Notes: a model not told the origin generated them from the sequence alone. Positions 26,576 through 34,865 are shown, numbered from the stretch's first letter. The stretch: 38,696 nt of DNA from CAZZKE01 sp964655005 (GCA_964655005.1 CAZZKE010000021.1:1-38696), one strand, 5' to 3'. Made by a program: numbers and translations.

Positions 26576-27472
26576 TTACATCGCCGTTTCAGCGGCGATG
26601 GTGTGCAGCCAGTTGCTGAACTTGCGGACGATGGAACGACTTCGGGCTCGATCCGCGATGAGCAGGCTGTACTTGCATTCGCTAACCATCTTCTTCACCG
26701 GCAACAGAACCAGATGGCCGCGGTTGATCAAGTGTTCGGCTGTCGGGCGGGGCGCCATAGCGATGCCGATGTCGAGATGCGCCGCCTGCAGAGCAGCGGC
26801 GCGCGTGTCCACCTCCAGCCGATTTTCGCCGATACCGTCCGGCATTCCATTAGCAACGAACCAATCTGACCATTCGTTAGGTGAGAAGCTGCACGAGATA
26901 AGACGATGACCGGCAATGTCCCCGGATCCGGTAATCGGCCCATTTTTTTGAAGGTAGCCAAAGCTGCAAACCGGTGACTTGGTCTCTTCGAATAGTAAAA
27001 CACTGTTTCTGCCGATAGATGAAGCTGTGCGCCAACGGATGGCCAAGTCGATGTCGGAGCCTGAAAAATCGACTTCCTCGGGATGAGTTACAAGGCGCAC
27101 GTCGGCATCTGGATACTTTTTCTGAAAGTCGGGCAACCGCGGAATCAGCCACAACTGAGCCAGTGATACCGGGAGATTGAGGGTGACCTGGTTACTTTGT
27201 AAATGTTCTGAAGCCTGTTGTGTGGCGTATTCCAACCGGTCCAGGGAATCGCTCAGTTCTTTAAGATATTCCGCTCCTGTTTCCGTCAGTTCAAAACGGT
27301 TGTTTTGCCGGGTGAAAAGCTTCGATCCGATGTGAGCTTCCAAAGAGCTGACTTGATGACTGATTGCCGATGGTGAAACTAGCAACTCCTTAGCGGCAGC
27401 TTGGAGGTTAAGATGCCTGCCAGCCGCTTCAAAGGCTCGAATTGCTGCGAAAGTTGGTAATTTACGTGCCAC
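26576..27472 (-). CDS. LysR-family transcriptional regulator, GcvA-like
   Basis: Regulator of 298 residues from a GTG at 27472. The winged helix-turn-helix lies within the first 60 residues (ARKLPTFAAIRAFEAAGRHLN, then SPSAISHQVSSLEAHIGSKLF), and a periplasmic-binding-like effector domain follows. ARKLP directly after the start is the usual beginning of GcvA-type members. The frame stays open 35 codons further upstream, with an ATG at 27535, but that extension is unlike the family and would contain a perfect 12-base inverted repeat. No strong ribosome binding site precedes the GTG, so the start remains uncertain. The gene diverges from the MttB-family gene, the usual layout for a LysR regulator and its target. 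Confidence 0.85.
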   Translation of the reverse strand: MARKLPTFAAIRAFEAAGRHLNLQAAAKELLVSPSAISHQVSSLEAHIGSKLFTRQNNRFELTETGAEYLKELSDSLDRLEYATQQASEHLQSNQVTLNLPVSLAQLWLIPRLPDFQKKYPDADVRLVTHPEEVDFSGSDIDLAIRWRTASSIGRNSVLLFEETKSPVCSFGYLQKNGPITGSGDIAGHRLISCSFSPNEWSDWFVANGMPDGIGENRLEVDTRAAALQAAHLDIGIAMAPRPTAEHLINRGHLVLLPVKKMVSECKYSLLIADRARSRSIVRKFSNWLHTIAAETAM

Positions 27473-27486
27473 TAGTGCTGCGCTAA

Positions 27487-27525
27487 TACCAAGGATCACT
27501 GATAAAGCCCCATTGATCCTTGGTA
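27487..27525. promoter_or_regulatory. Perfect 12-base inverted repeat between lysR and the MttB-family gene
   Basis: TACCAAGGATCA (27487-27498) and its exact complement TGATCCTTGGTA (27514-27525) flank a 15-base spacer, 15-53 bases before the predicted lysR start and about 125 bases before the MttB-family start. Position and symmetry suit a LysR operator. No T run follows on either strand, so a terminator is unlikely. Confidence 0.6.
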
Positions 27526-27651
27526 TAACCTCCATAATTGCTGTGCCGACCCTGCATGTATTTTCAAGTAACCGCAACGTATTTCACTTGTGCGTGAGCC
27601 GATTTATCTCTTGGATCATGGCCCTGAAACAAAGTTTGAAGGAATGAAAAT

Positions 27652-29169
27652 ATGGCCCGCCGATCCCGTTCTAACCGAGTAAAACGAGACGTCGATGCAT
27701 TCCTGCAGATGCCCTATCAGCAGATTCGCAATCCCTACGCTCCGACAGAAGTTTTGGATCCCGATCAACTGGACAGGATCCATGATGCATCCATGCGTAT
27801 TCTGGAGGATGTTGGGCTCAAGGTTACCGATGCCCGCGCCCGGCGCATCTTCAGAGAGGCCGGCTTCGATGTGGACGACAGCGAAGAGATGGTGCGCCTG
27901 GACCGAAACGGTGTGGTTGAATTGATCTCAAAAGCGCCATCGAGCATCACTTTCAGGGGGCGGGACCCAGAGAAGCGGATCCGAATTGGAGAGGGGGACA
28001 TGGCCTTTGTCGCCGTTGGCGGCCCTGCATTCGCATCCGATCTTGACCGTGGCCGGCGGCTGGGAACGCAGGCGGATTTGGAGGACTTCATCAAGATCAC
28101 CCAGATGCTGAACGTTATCCATATTGAGGGGGGATGTTCCATCGCCGCCAACGATCTGCCGGTCGATATTCGTCACCTCGAATTCTATTTAGCGTGCTGT
28201 CGCTATCTTGATAAGCCCTGGAAACCACTATTAGTGGGAACCGATCAAGCGCGTGACGCCATTGAGATGGCCTGCCTTCTGCATAGTGCTAACAGAGAAG
28301 AGTTGGCGGCAAATCCGGTGTTTTTCTGTAATACATCAATCAACTCACCACTGTTGCTGGACGGACAGATTTCCGATGGCATCATCGAAATGGCCGAAGC
28401 TGGACAGGCCTTGTGCGTCACATCGTTTTCCCTGGCAGGCGCCATGGCTCCGGCGACGGTGGCCGGAGCTCTCGCATTGCAGAACGCCGAGGTATTGGCC
28501 ATGGGCGCCTTCGTACAGGCTATTCGACCGGGCTGTCCCTATGTTTATGGATCTTTCACCTGCACTGTCGACATGCGCACCGGTTCACCATCTTTCGGCA
28601 CCCCCGAATTCGCCAAGGCTGCGCAAGCGTCGGGTCAATTGGCGAGGCGATACGGTCTGCCGTGGAGGTCAACCAACGCAACGTCATCTTGTATTGTCGA
28701 TGCACAAGCGGCCTATGAGTCCGAAATGTCCCTGTGGGGCGCCATCACAGGCCACGTCGGCATCGTAAATCAAGGAGCGGGGTGGCTGGAAGGCGGTTTG
28801 GTCGCCTCGTTCGAGAAGCTGATCCTGGATGCCGAAATGCTGCAGATGATGGCGGCGTGGATGGAGCCTATAGATACATCAGAGGATGCTTTTGGTCTGG
28901 ACGCCATTGCGGAAGTGGGGCCGGGCGGCCACTTTTTCGGTGCGGCGCACACACTTGCCCGCTATGAGAACGCTTTCTACAAGCCCATCGTTTCGGACTG
29001 GAACAACTTCGAGATGTGGCGCGACTCAGGCAGTAAGGATGCCGTATTACGCGCCAATGGAATTTGGAAGAAGCTGCTGGCCCAATATCAGGCGCCATAC
29101 CTGGACCCAGGTATCGAGGAAGCCCTGGTCGATTATGTGGCGCGACGTAGTGAAGCTCTGTTGAAATAA
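27652..29169 (+). CDS. MttB-family (trimethylamine methyltransferase-like) protein, non-pyrrolysine
   Basis: Protein of 505 residues with the TIM-barrel MttB fold. An N-terminal helical part (LDRIHDASMRILEDVGLKV) is followed by GGPAFASDLDRGRRLGT, LVGTDQARDAIEM, the YGSFTCTVDMRTGSPSFGTPE block and SSCIVDAQAAYESEMSLWGAITGH. The reading frame is continuous with no in-frame TAG, so it belongs to the branch that lacks pyrrolysine. Characterised members such as MtgB move a methyl group from glycine betaine or related quaternary amines to a corrinoid protein. No corrinoid protein gene is nearby. It diverges from lysR and has an AAGGA site eight bases before the ATG. The substrate is probably a methylated amine, by context with the dimethylglycine-dehydrogenase-like gene. 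Confidence 0.88.
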   Translation: MARRSRSNRVKRDVDAFLQMPYQQIRNPYAPTEVLDPDQLDRIHDASMRILEDVGLKVTDARARRIFREAGFDVDDSEEMVRLDRNGVVELISKAPSSITFRGRDPEKRIRIGEGDMAFVAVGGPAFASDLDRGRRLGTQADLEDFIKITQMLNVIHIEGGCSIAANDLPVDIRHLEFYLACCRYLDKPWKPLLVGTDQARDAIEMACLLHSANREELAANPVFFCNTSINSPLLLDGQISDGIIEMAEAGQALCVTSFSLAGAMAPATVAGALALQNAEVLAMGAFVQAIRPGCPYVYGSFTCTVDMRTGSPSFGTPEFAKAAQASGQLARRYGLPWRSTNATSSCIVDAQAAYESEMSLWGAITGHVGIVNQGAGWLEGGLVASFEKLILDAEMLQMMAAWMEPIDTSEDAFGLDAIAEVGPGGHFFGAAHTLARYENAFYKPIVSDWNNFEMWRDSGSKDAVLRANGIWKKLLAQYQAPYLDPGIEEALVDYVARRSEALLK

Positions 29170-29277
29170 GTAAACAGGTGTCCCTTCTCAAAACCTAGAT
29201 TCCAAAGGAATTACTGGGCTTTAGTCGGCGGGTTGGCATTGTCATGTGTGGAATTTTAGGGAGGCAGTTAAAAGAAA

Positions 29278-29444
29278 GAGGAGTATATTGATTAAAATTA
29301 CTCCTCCCTGATAAGCAAATATTCTTCCCTGATAATTTTTAAGGGAATTATGCCTGTAATGCGAGGGATACCGCGATGTTGCGGAGGGGCAGGGAGCAGT
29401 TTGGGGGACAAAATTGTAAAAATTCCCTGTATTTTCCCTGTTAA
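29278..29444. repeat. Repeat-rich junction tract: 8-base inverted repeat and four TCCCTG units
   Basis: This tract lies in the gene-free stretch 29170-29504. An 8-base inverted repeat (29278-29285 with 29299-29306) is followed by TCCCTGATAA at 29305 and 29326 (21 bases apart), then TCCCTG at 29424 and 29435 (11 bases apart). AAGGGAATT at 29341 is the opposite orientation of the third unit. Spacing near one and two helical turns suggests protein binding sites. From memory, similar CCCTG-rich sequence recurs in alphaproteobacterial genomes. The stretch 29170-29277 shows nothing recognisable. Confidence 0.5.
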
Positions 29445-29504
29445 ACAGAGAAAATCACCGGAGACGGGTTCGCTGCAGACTGCGTCCTCCACCACTCTTT
29501 TTCA

Positions 29505-29861
29505 AACGAAGCCGCCGAACAATGTGGACGACTGAGCGTGCCGGTAATTTCCGGCCCCATACGTCTTGGGGAACTGGTCGCCGACTGGCCCGAAAACAGG
29601 CTGTTGCTGGTCGCCAATGAAACCGGCGGCAACCCCCTGACGGCGGTCGTGACGCCTGGCTCCGGTCAGGCGGCGGGCCTGTTGATCGGGCCGGAAGGCG
29701 GGTTTTCGCCGACCGAGCTTGACCTGCTTGAAAAACTGCCGTTCTCTGTGTCCGTATCGTTGGGGCCGCGCATACTGCGGGCCGAAACGGCGGCCCTGGC
29801 GGCGCTTGCCTGTATCCAGTCACTTATGGGCGATTGGAACAAGTCTCCCCGTTCGGGTTAG
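29505..29861 (+). pseudogene. rsmE: rsmE C-terminal remnant (16S rRNA m3U1498 methyltransferase)
   Basis: Family similarity begins at NEAAEQCGRLSVP and continues through LLIGPEGGFSPTELDLL to VSLGPRILRAETAALAAL, the SAM-binding knot of RsmE. Only about 115 of the usual 240-250 residues are present. The N-terminal RNA-binding part and first half of the SPOUT domain are missing. The same frame runs upstream into the repeat tract until a stop at 29442, so the break is a sequence junction and not a point mutation. A GTG at 29538 lacks a convincing ribosome binding site. The neighbouring gshA is the expected downstream partner of rsmE in this group. Confidence 0.8.
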
Positions 29862-29897
29862 GGTCTATTTTCAATTTCAGCAGCAAGAAGCAGGATT

Positions 29898-31265
29898 ATG
29901 ACAGCAGATCAATCGGGGCCGAACCGGCCTGTCACCGACAAGAAAGACCTGATCGAATACATGGAATCAGGCTGCAAACCCGCCAACAAATGGCGCATCG
30001 GCACCGAACACGAAAAATTCGCCTACCACATCGATAATCTGCGGCCGCTGGAATACGAAGGCCCCGGCGGCATCCGGGCGTTGCTTGAAGGCCTGACCCG
30101 GTTCGGCTGGCAGCCGGTGCTGGAACACGGCAATCCGATCGCGCTGATCAAGCCGGACAACAGCTCGATCACCCTGGAACCCGCCGGACAGGTCGAATTG
30201 TCGGGCGCGCCGCTGGAAAACATCCACCAGACCTGCATCGAGGTGTCCGAGCACCTGCGTCAGGTCAAGCAGGTCGCCACCGACCTGGGCATCGGCTTTA
30301 TCGGCCTGGGGTATCAACCAAAATGGCCCCTGAAAGACCAGCCGTGGATGCCCAAATCCCGTTACAAGATCATGCGCGCCCATATGCAGAAGGTCGGCAC
30401 GCTGGGCCTGGATATGATGCAGTCGACCTGCACGGTGCAGGTTAATCTGGATTTCGACAGCGAAGCCAACATGGTCAAGATGTTCCGGATATCGCTGGCC
30501 CTGCAACCCATCGCCACGGCATTGTGGGCAAATTCGCCATTCCGGGAAGGCAAACCATCGGGATTTCTAAGCTATCGCAGCCATATCTGGACCGACACCG
30601 ACCCGGCCCGCTGCGGCACCCTGCCATTCGTCTTCGAGGACGGTTTCGGCTTCGAACGTTACGTCGATTACATGCTTGATGTGCCTATGTACTTCGTCTA
30701 CCGGGACGGCGAATATATCGACGCTTCGGGCCTGTCGTTCAGGGATTTCATGGCCGGAAGGCTCGAAGTCCTGCCGGGCCAGGTTCCGACCATGAAGGAC
30801 TGGGAAGATCACCTGACGGTGGCGTTCCCGGAAGTGCGCCTGAAAAAGTTTCTGGAAATGCGCGGCGCCGACGGTGGGCCGTGGAATCGGCTGTGCGCCC
30901 TGCCGGCATTCTGGGTCGGTCTTCTGTACGATACCCAGGCTCGCGACCTGGCCTGGGAATTAATCAGGGACTGGACACCGGAAGAACATCTGACGATGCG
31001 CCACGAGGTGCCGAAAAACGCCCTTAACACGCCATTCCGGGACGGAACAATCGGCGATATTGCCCTGGATGCGCTGGAAATCGCCCACCAGGGACTGTCG
31101 CGCCGGGCGGTGCTTGACAGCGTCGGCCTGAACGAAACACATTTCCTGAACCCGTTATTCCAGATTGCCGAATCCGGCCTGACCCCGGCCGAGGAATTGC
31201 TGTGCGCCTACGACAGGCGCTGGCAAGGAAATATTGATCCGATTTTCAAGGAATACGCCTATTAG
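29898..31265 (+). CDS. gshA: Glutamate-cysteine ligase, alphaproteobacterial/plant type
   Basis: Catalyses ATP-dependent formation of gamma-glutamylcysteine, the first step of glutathione synthesis in the cytosol. The length of 455 residues and the motifs RIGTEHEKFAY, SITLEPAGQVELSGAPL, GLGYQPKW, MMQSTCTVQVNLDF and SYRSHIWTDTDPARCG identify the branch shared by plants and alphaproteobacteria, not the E. coli type. It lies directly after the rsmE remnant, and the rsmE-gshA adjacency is common in alphaproteobacteria. If the insertion removed the original promoter, expression must come from the spacer or from the junction tract. Confidence 0.95.
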   Translation: MTADQSGPNRPVTDKKDLIEYMESGCKPANKWRIGTEHEKFAYHIDNLRPLEYEGPGGIRALLEGLTRFGWQPVLEHGNPIALIKPDNSSITLEPAGQVELSGAPLENIHQTCIEVSEHLRQVKQVATDLGIGFIGLGYQPKWPLKDQPWMPKSRYKIMRAHMQKVGTLGLDMMQSTCTVQVNLDFDSEANMVKMFRISLALQPIATALWANSPFREGKPSGFLSYRSHIWTDTDPARCGTLPFVFEDGFGFERYVDYMLDVPMYFVYRDGEYIDASGLSFRDFMAGRLEVLPGQVPTMKDWEDHLTVAFPEVRLKKFLEMRGADGGPWNRLCALPAFWVGLLYDTQARDLAWELIRDWTPEEHLTMRHEVPKNALNTPFRDGTIGDIALDALEIAHQGLSRRAVLDSVGLNETHFLNPLFQIAESGLTPAEELLCAYDRRWQGNIDPIFKEYAY

Positions 31266-31382
31266 AGCATTAGCGGCCGTCATGCGCCGGGGCTTCTCAA
31301 GTCCTGAACATACCTATATAAATACCCGTGGAGCCGCCACCTGGAGGCGCCGGGACCTGGGAGATAAAAACTTAAACTCGTT

Positions 31383-32621
31383 ATGAGTACCGAAAAGTAT
31401 ACTCTGCCCATTATCGAGGCCGCCCTGCATAACGGGGAAATGTGCTTCTATTATCAGCCGAAGATTTCCTTCGTAACCGGACTGATCGTCGGCGCCGAGG
31501 CCCTGCTGCGCTGGGTCAGACCCGACGGCTATGTGGTGCCGCCAGCCGACTTTCTGCCGCAAGCGGAAAAATCCGGACTGATAACCAGCATCACCGCCGT
31601 CATGTTGACGGAACTGATCGAAGACATCGAAGCCGTCCGCAAGGTCAAGGTTGATACCCAGATCGCCTTTAATATTTCGGCCCTTGATTTGTATTCCCCG
31701 TATCTGGTGAAGATGCTGCGAAGTTTCATCGGTTCACGGCGCATCAGCCCCGGCAATATCCAGATCGAAATCACCGAAACCGCCTTCGTGGATAACTCCG
31801 AACGGATCAAAATGGCGTTGCTGGACCTGGTGGCCCTTGGCATCGAGATCGCCATGGACGATTTCGGCACCGGCTATTCGTCGCTCGATTCGTTAAGCAG
31901 GTTGCCGATTTCAACGGTCAAGCTCGATCAGGGCGTGGTTCGCCGCATGACCGAAGATGTCAAGAACACCCACATCGTCAGGTCCAGCCTGTACATGGCG
32001 CGCGAATTGTCGATCAAGACCGTCGCCGAAGGCGTCGAAGGCAGGGGCACCTATACTTACCTGATGTCCTCGGGCTGTAACGAGGTTCAGGGTTACTGGA
32101 TCAGCAAACCGCTGCCGCTGAAGGATTATATCAGCCTCTGCCGCAGCCAGCCGAAATGGCCTTCGTCATCGTTCGGGCTGCTGTATAGCGCCTGGATCAA
32201 CCATATATCCTACCGCCACAAAGTGCTGGACGCGGCGCTGACCCTGTCGATGACCGGTCCCGACGAGTGGCAGTCATTGCCGAAAATGGACCTGGTCCAC
32301 AGCCCCGCCCGATGCCGGCTGGGGCAGTGGTACATGGGCGAATCCGGCGATGAACGCAGAGACCGCTCGGTCAAGCAACTGGAAGAACCGCACCGCCTGA
32401 TGCACGCCGCCGGGGCATCGTTGATCAAGGCCATCCGCACCCAGGCCGGGGTCCGCGACCTTAACCGCGCGACCCGCATATTCCTGGAATATTCCGATGT
32501 CGTCGATGCCGAGGTGTCGCGGATTGTCGAACAGGACCTGGAAAACACCCTCGGCGGCGGCAATGGCGAAGCCGAAATCCCCTCGGTGGAAGACCTGATT
32601 AAAGCCTATAGCACGGAATAG
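31383..32621 (+). CDS. EAL-domain c-di-GMP phosphodiesterase with C-terminal CZB zinc-binding domain
   Basis: Cytosolic protein of 412 residues. The EAL domain (about 5-255) looks catalytically complete: E39 in GAEALLRW, Asn in FNIS, EITET, D159-D160 in DDFGTGYSSL, Lys in VKLD, AEGVE and EVQGYWISKPLP. It should hydrolyse c-di-GMP to pGpG. Residues 275-360 match the chemoreceptor zinc-binding (CZB) domain, with putative ligands H284, C321 (in CRLGQWY), H347 and H351 (in EPHRLMH). CZB domains bind zinc very tightly and respond to zinc or hypochlorous acid. They are best known fused to chemoreceptors or GGDEF domains. There is no GGDEF domain or membrane segment. The gene stands alone and converges on tldD. 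Confidence 0.88.
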   Translation: MSTEKYTLPIIEAALHNGEMCFYYQPKISFVTGLIVGAEALLRWVRPDGYVVPPADFLPQAEKSGLITSITAVMLTELIEDIEAVRKVKVDTQIAFNISALDLYSPYLVKMLRSFIGSRRISPGNIQIEITETAFVDNSERIKMALLDLVALGIEIAMDDFGTGYSSLDSLSRLPISTVKLDQGVVRRMTEDVKNTHIVRSSLYMARELSIKTVAEGVEGRGTYTYLMSSGCNEVQGYWISKPLPLKDYISLCRSQPKWPSSSFGLLYSAWINHISYRHKVLDAALTLSMTGPDEWQSLPKMDLVHSPARCRLGQWYMGESGDERRDRSVKQLEEPHRLMHAAGASLIKAIRTQAGVRDLNRATRIFLEYSDVVDAEVSRIVEQDLENTLGGGNGEAEIPSVEDLIKAYSTE

Positions 32622-32636
32622 TTCGGCAACTTGGTA

Positions 32637-34070
32637 TCAGGCCGCCGTACCGCCGACGGTCAGGCCGTCGATACGGATGGTCGGCTGGCCGACCCCGACC
32701 GGCACGCCCTGGCCGTCCTTGCCGCAGGTGCCGACGCCGGGGTCCAGTTCCATGTCATTGCCGATCATCGACACCCGGGTCAGTACATCCGGGCCGTTGC
32801 CGATCAGCGTCGCGCCCTTGACCGGGGCGCCGATTTTGCCGTCTTCGAGCATATACGCCTCGGTACAGGTGAAGACGAACTTGCCCGAAGTGATATCGAC
32901 CTGACCTCCGCCGAAGTTGACCGCGTAAATACCCTTCTTGACCGAGCCGATGATTTCCCCGGGGTCCCGGTCGCCGGCCGGCATGTAAGTGTTGGTCATG
33001 CGCGGCAGCGGCGCGTAGGCGTAGCTTTCCCGCCGCCCGTTGCCGGTCGGCGCGACACCCATCAGGCGGGCGTTCATGCGGTCCTGCATATAGCCTTTCA
33101 GGATGCCGTCTTCGATCAGCACAGTGCTTTGGCCGGCCGTGCCTTCGTCGTCGATGGTGACCGAACCGCGGCGGTCGTGGATCGTGCCGTCATCGATCAC
33201 GGTAACGCCCGGGGCCGCCACCCGCTGGCCCATCAGTCCCGAAAACGCGGATGTTTTCTTGCGGTTGAAATCGCCTTCCAGGCCGTGGCCGATGGCCTCG
33301 TGGAGCAATATTCCGGGCCAGCCGGAACCCAGCACCACATCCATTTCGCCGGCCGGGGCGGGCACCGAATCCAGATTGACCAGCGACTGACGCAGGGCTT
33401 CATCGACCGCCTTTTTCCAGGTTTCCGGCTTTAGGTATTGATCGTAAAGGACCCGCCCACCGGTACCAAAGCTGCCGGTTTCCATGCGGTCTCCACGGGC
33501 GGTGACGACCGACACGTTAAGCCGCACCAACGGCCGGATATCGCCGGCCCGCACGCCGCCCGGTCGTATCACCTGCACCGCCTGCCAACTGCCGGTAAGC
33601 GATGCCGAGACCTGAACCACCCTGTCGTCCCGGGACCGGGCGTAGGCGTCCATATCGGCCAGCAGTTTTACTTTTGTCGCAAATTCGACCAGGCCCAGGG
33701 GATTGTCATCGATATAAAGCCGTTCGTTAGTGCCGGCCGGCGGCGCCGCGAAAGTTCCGGCATTTCCGGATAATACCGTCTTGACCGTAGTTCCGGCCCG
33801 CCCGATGGCCTGTTCGCTAAGTTCCGAGGCATGGGAATAGCCGGTCACTTCACCCGATACGGCGCGCAGGCCGAAGCCCTGGCTGGTATCGAAGCTGGCG
33901 CTTTTGAGCTTGCCGTCGTCGAACACGACGGCCTCGGACTGGCTGTATTCCAGGTACAACTCGCCATCATCGGCGCCGTTCAAGGCGTCATCCGCAAGGG
34001 ATTGAACCCGGCCCAGGTCCATGCCGGCGCGGGTGAAAAACAAATCATCGGTCTGGGACAGGGCGCTCAT
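32637..34070 (-). CDS. tldD: Metalloprotease TldD
   Basis: TldD of the TldD/TldE (PmbA) heterodimer, a zinc-dependent protease that degrades unfolded peptides and matures microcin- or CcdA-like substrates. The 477 residues match the family length. The metal-binding HExxxH is HEAIGHGLEGDFNR with His257, Glu258 and His262. YSQSEAVVFDDGKLKSASF near the N-terminus and MTNTYMPAGD and CGKDGQGVPVGVGQPTIRI near the end are family landmarks. No pmbA is in the window, which is common because the two genes are often unlinked. It is a single minus-strand gene with about 80 bases before pspC. Confidence 0.95.
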   Translation of the reverse strand: MSALSQTDDLFFTRAGMDLGRVQSLADDALNGADDGELYLEYSQSEAVVFDDGKLKSASFDTSQGFGLRAVSGEVTGYSHASELSEQAIGRAGTTVKTVLSGNAGTFAAPPAGTNERLYIDDNPLGLVEFATKVKLLADMDAYARSRDDRVVQVSASLTGSWQAVQVIRPGGVRAGDIRPLVRLNVSVVTARGDRMETGSFGTGGRVLYDQYLKPETWKKAVDEALRQSLVNLDSVPAPAGEMDVVLGSGWPGILLHEAIGHGLEGDFNRKKTSAFSGLMGQRVAAPGVTVIDDGTIHDRRGSVTIDDEGTAGQSTVLIEDGILKGYMQDRMNARLMGVAPTGNGRRESYAYAPLPRMTNTYMPAGDRDPGEIIGSVKKGIYAVNFGGGQVDITSGKFVFTCTEAYMLEDGKIGAPVKGATLIGNGPDVLTRVSMIGNDMELDPGVGTCGKDGQGVPVGVGQPTIRIDGLTVGGTAA

Positions 34071-34152
34071 CTAAGTTCCTAAATTGTTTAATCCGGTTAA
34101 ATCAATATAGCGCGTAGGCTGTGCGTATATAAGACGCCCGTCCCAATTTTCC

Positions 34153-34620
34153 TCATTTCCCGATATTGTCGATTTCCTCGTTCAGGGAATACTCCTGGGA
34201 AGATACCTGTTCTTCCATCTTTCCCGCGCGTTTTTCCAGGTCCTCGAATTTGCTTTTCAGTTCGGAAAAATCGAACCCGTCTTCCGCATACGGACTCCCG
34301 GTCGGGGTGGCTTCGGCAAATTCCGCCGAATCCGACATGTGTCTGTAGGCGCGCCGGGATTTTTCCATGATGGTATCGAAGCCGTCTTCAAGCCGGCCCG
34401 GATGCCTGATCCAGTAGGACATCCCCAAAAAAGTCAGAATGGCCAGCGGCACGCTCATAAGGAAAAGCAGGACAAAGCCGAAAATCACCAATCCCCGGGG
34501 AATGCCGAAGCGTTCCGCCAAACCCCGGATTGTGCGTTTGATAAAGCCGCCCTTTTTATGGCGCTTCCGGCTTTTGGAGCAGTAAAAGTGATAGTGGTCG
34601 TGGCGATGGTGGTGTTTCAT
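34153..34620 (-). CDS. pspC: Phage shock protein C-like membrane protein
   Basis: Envelope-stress membrane protein of 155 residues. A His-rich N-terminus (MKHHHRHDHYHF) precedes the PspC domain: RTIRGLAERFGIPRGLVIFGFVLLFL, with one long hydrophobic segment at about 45-70, then MSYWIRHPGRLEDGF. The C-terminal 60 residues are charged and predicted coiled coil (ELKSKFEDLEKRAGKMEEQV). In enterobacteria PspC senses inner-membrane stress with PspB and releases PspA from PspF. The gene overlaps pspB by four bases. The His-rich extension is unusual and might bind metal. Confidence 0.88.
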   Translation of the reverse strand: MKHHHRHDHYHFYCSKSRKRHKKGGFIKRTIRGLAERFGIPRGLVIFGFVLLFLMSVPLAILTFLGMSYWIRHPGRLEDGFDTIMEKSRRAYRHMSDSAEFAEATPTGSPYAEDGFDFSELKSKFEDLEKRAGKMEEQVSSQEYSLNEEIDNIGK

Positions 34621-34865
34621 TTTTTTTCCTTACCGGTAGATTCCCCGTCCAGAATTGTCTCAAGGGCCTCCAGGCGCTCATCAAGGGCCACGGCAATTTC
34701 ACGCAGACGCAGTAATTCCTTGCGATCGACCACGGTTTCGCCCTTGCCGGCGCCGGCCCGTTTCATCTGCTTCCACTTGGTCAGGTAATGAAAGACCAGC
34801 CAAAGCGGTACGATGACCGAGAACAAAAGGATGAGCGGGACGTTTAACAAGCCTAAGAATTCCAT
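34617..34865 (-). CDS. pspB: Phage shock protein B
   Basis: Small inner-membrane protein of 82 residues, the length typical for PspB. A single transmembrane segment at about 10-30 (VPLILLFSVIVPLWLVFHYL) is followed by a cytosolic basic and coiled-coil part with LLRLREIAVALDERLEALETIL. PspB works with PspC to sense inner-membrane damage and relieve PspA inhibition of PspF. It lies 61 bases after pspA and overlaps pspC. Confidence 0.93.
   Translation of the reverse strand: MEFLGLLNVPLILLFSVIVPLWLVFHYLTKWKQMKRAGAGKGETVVDRKELLRLREIAVALDERLEALETILDGESTGKEKK

Noticed and set aside
27652..29169. Possible pyrrolysine-containing MttB
   Set aside because: The reading frame is complete without any in-frame TAG and the protein aligns end to end with the non-pyrrolysine branch.
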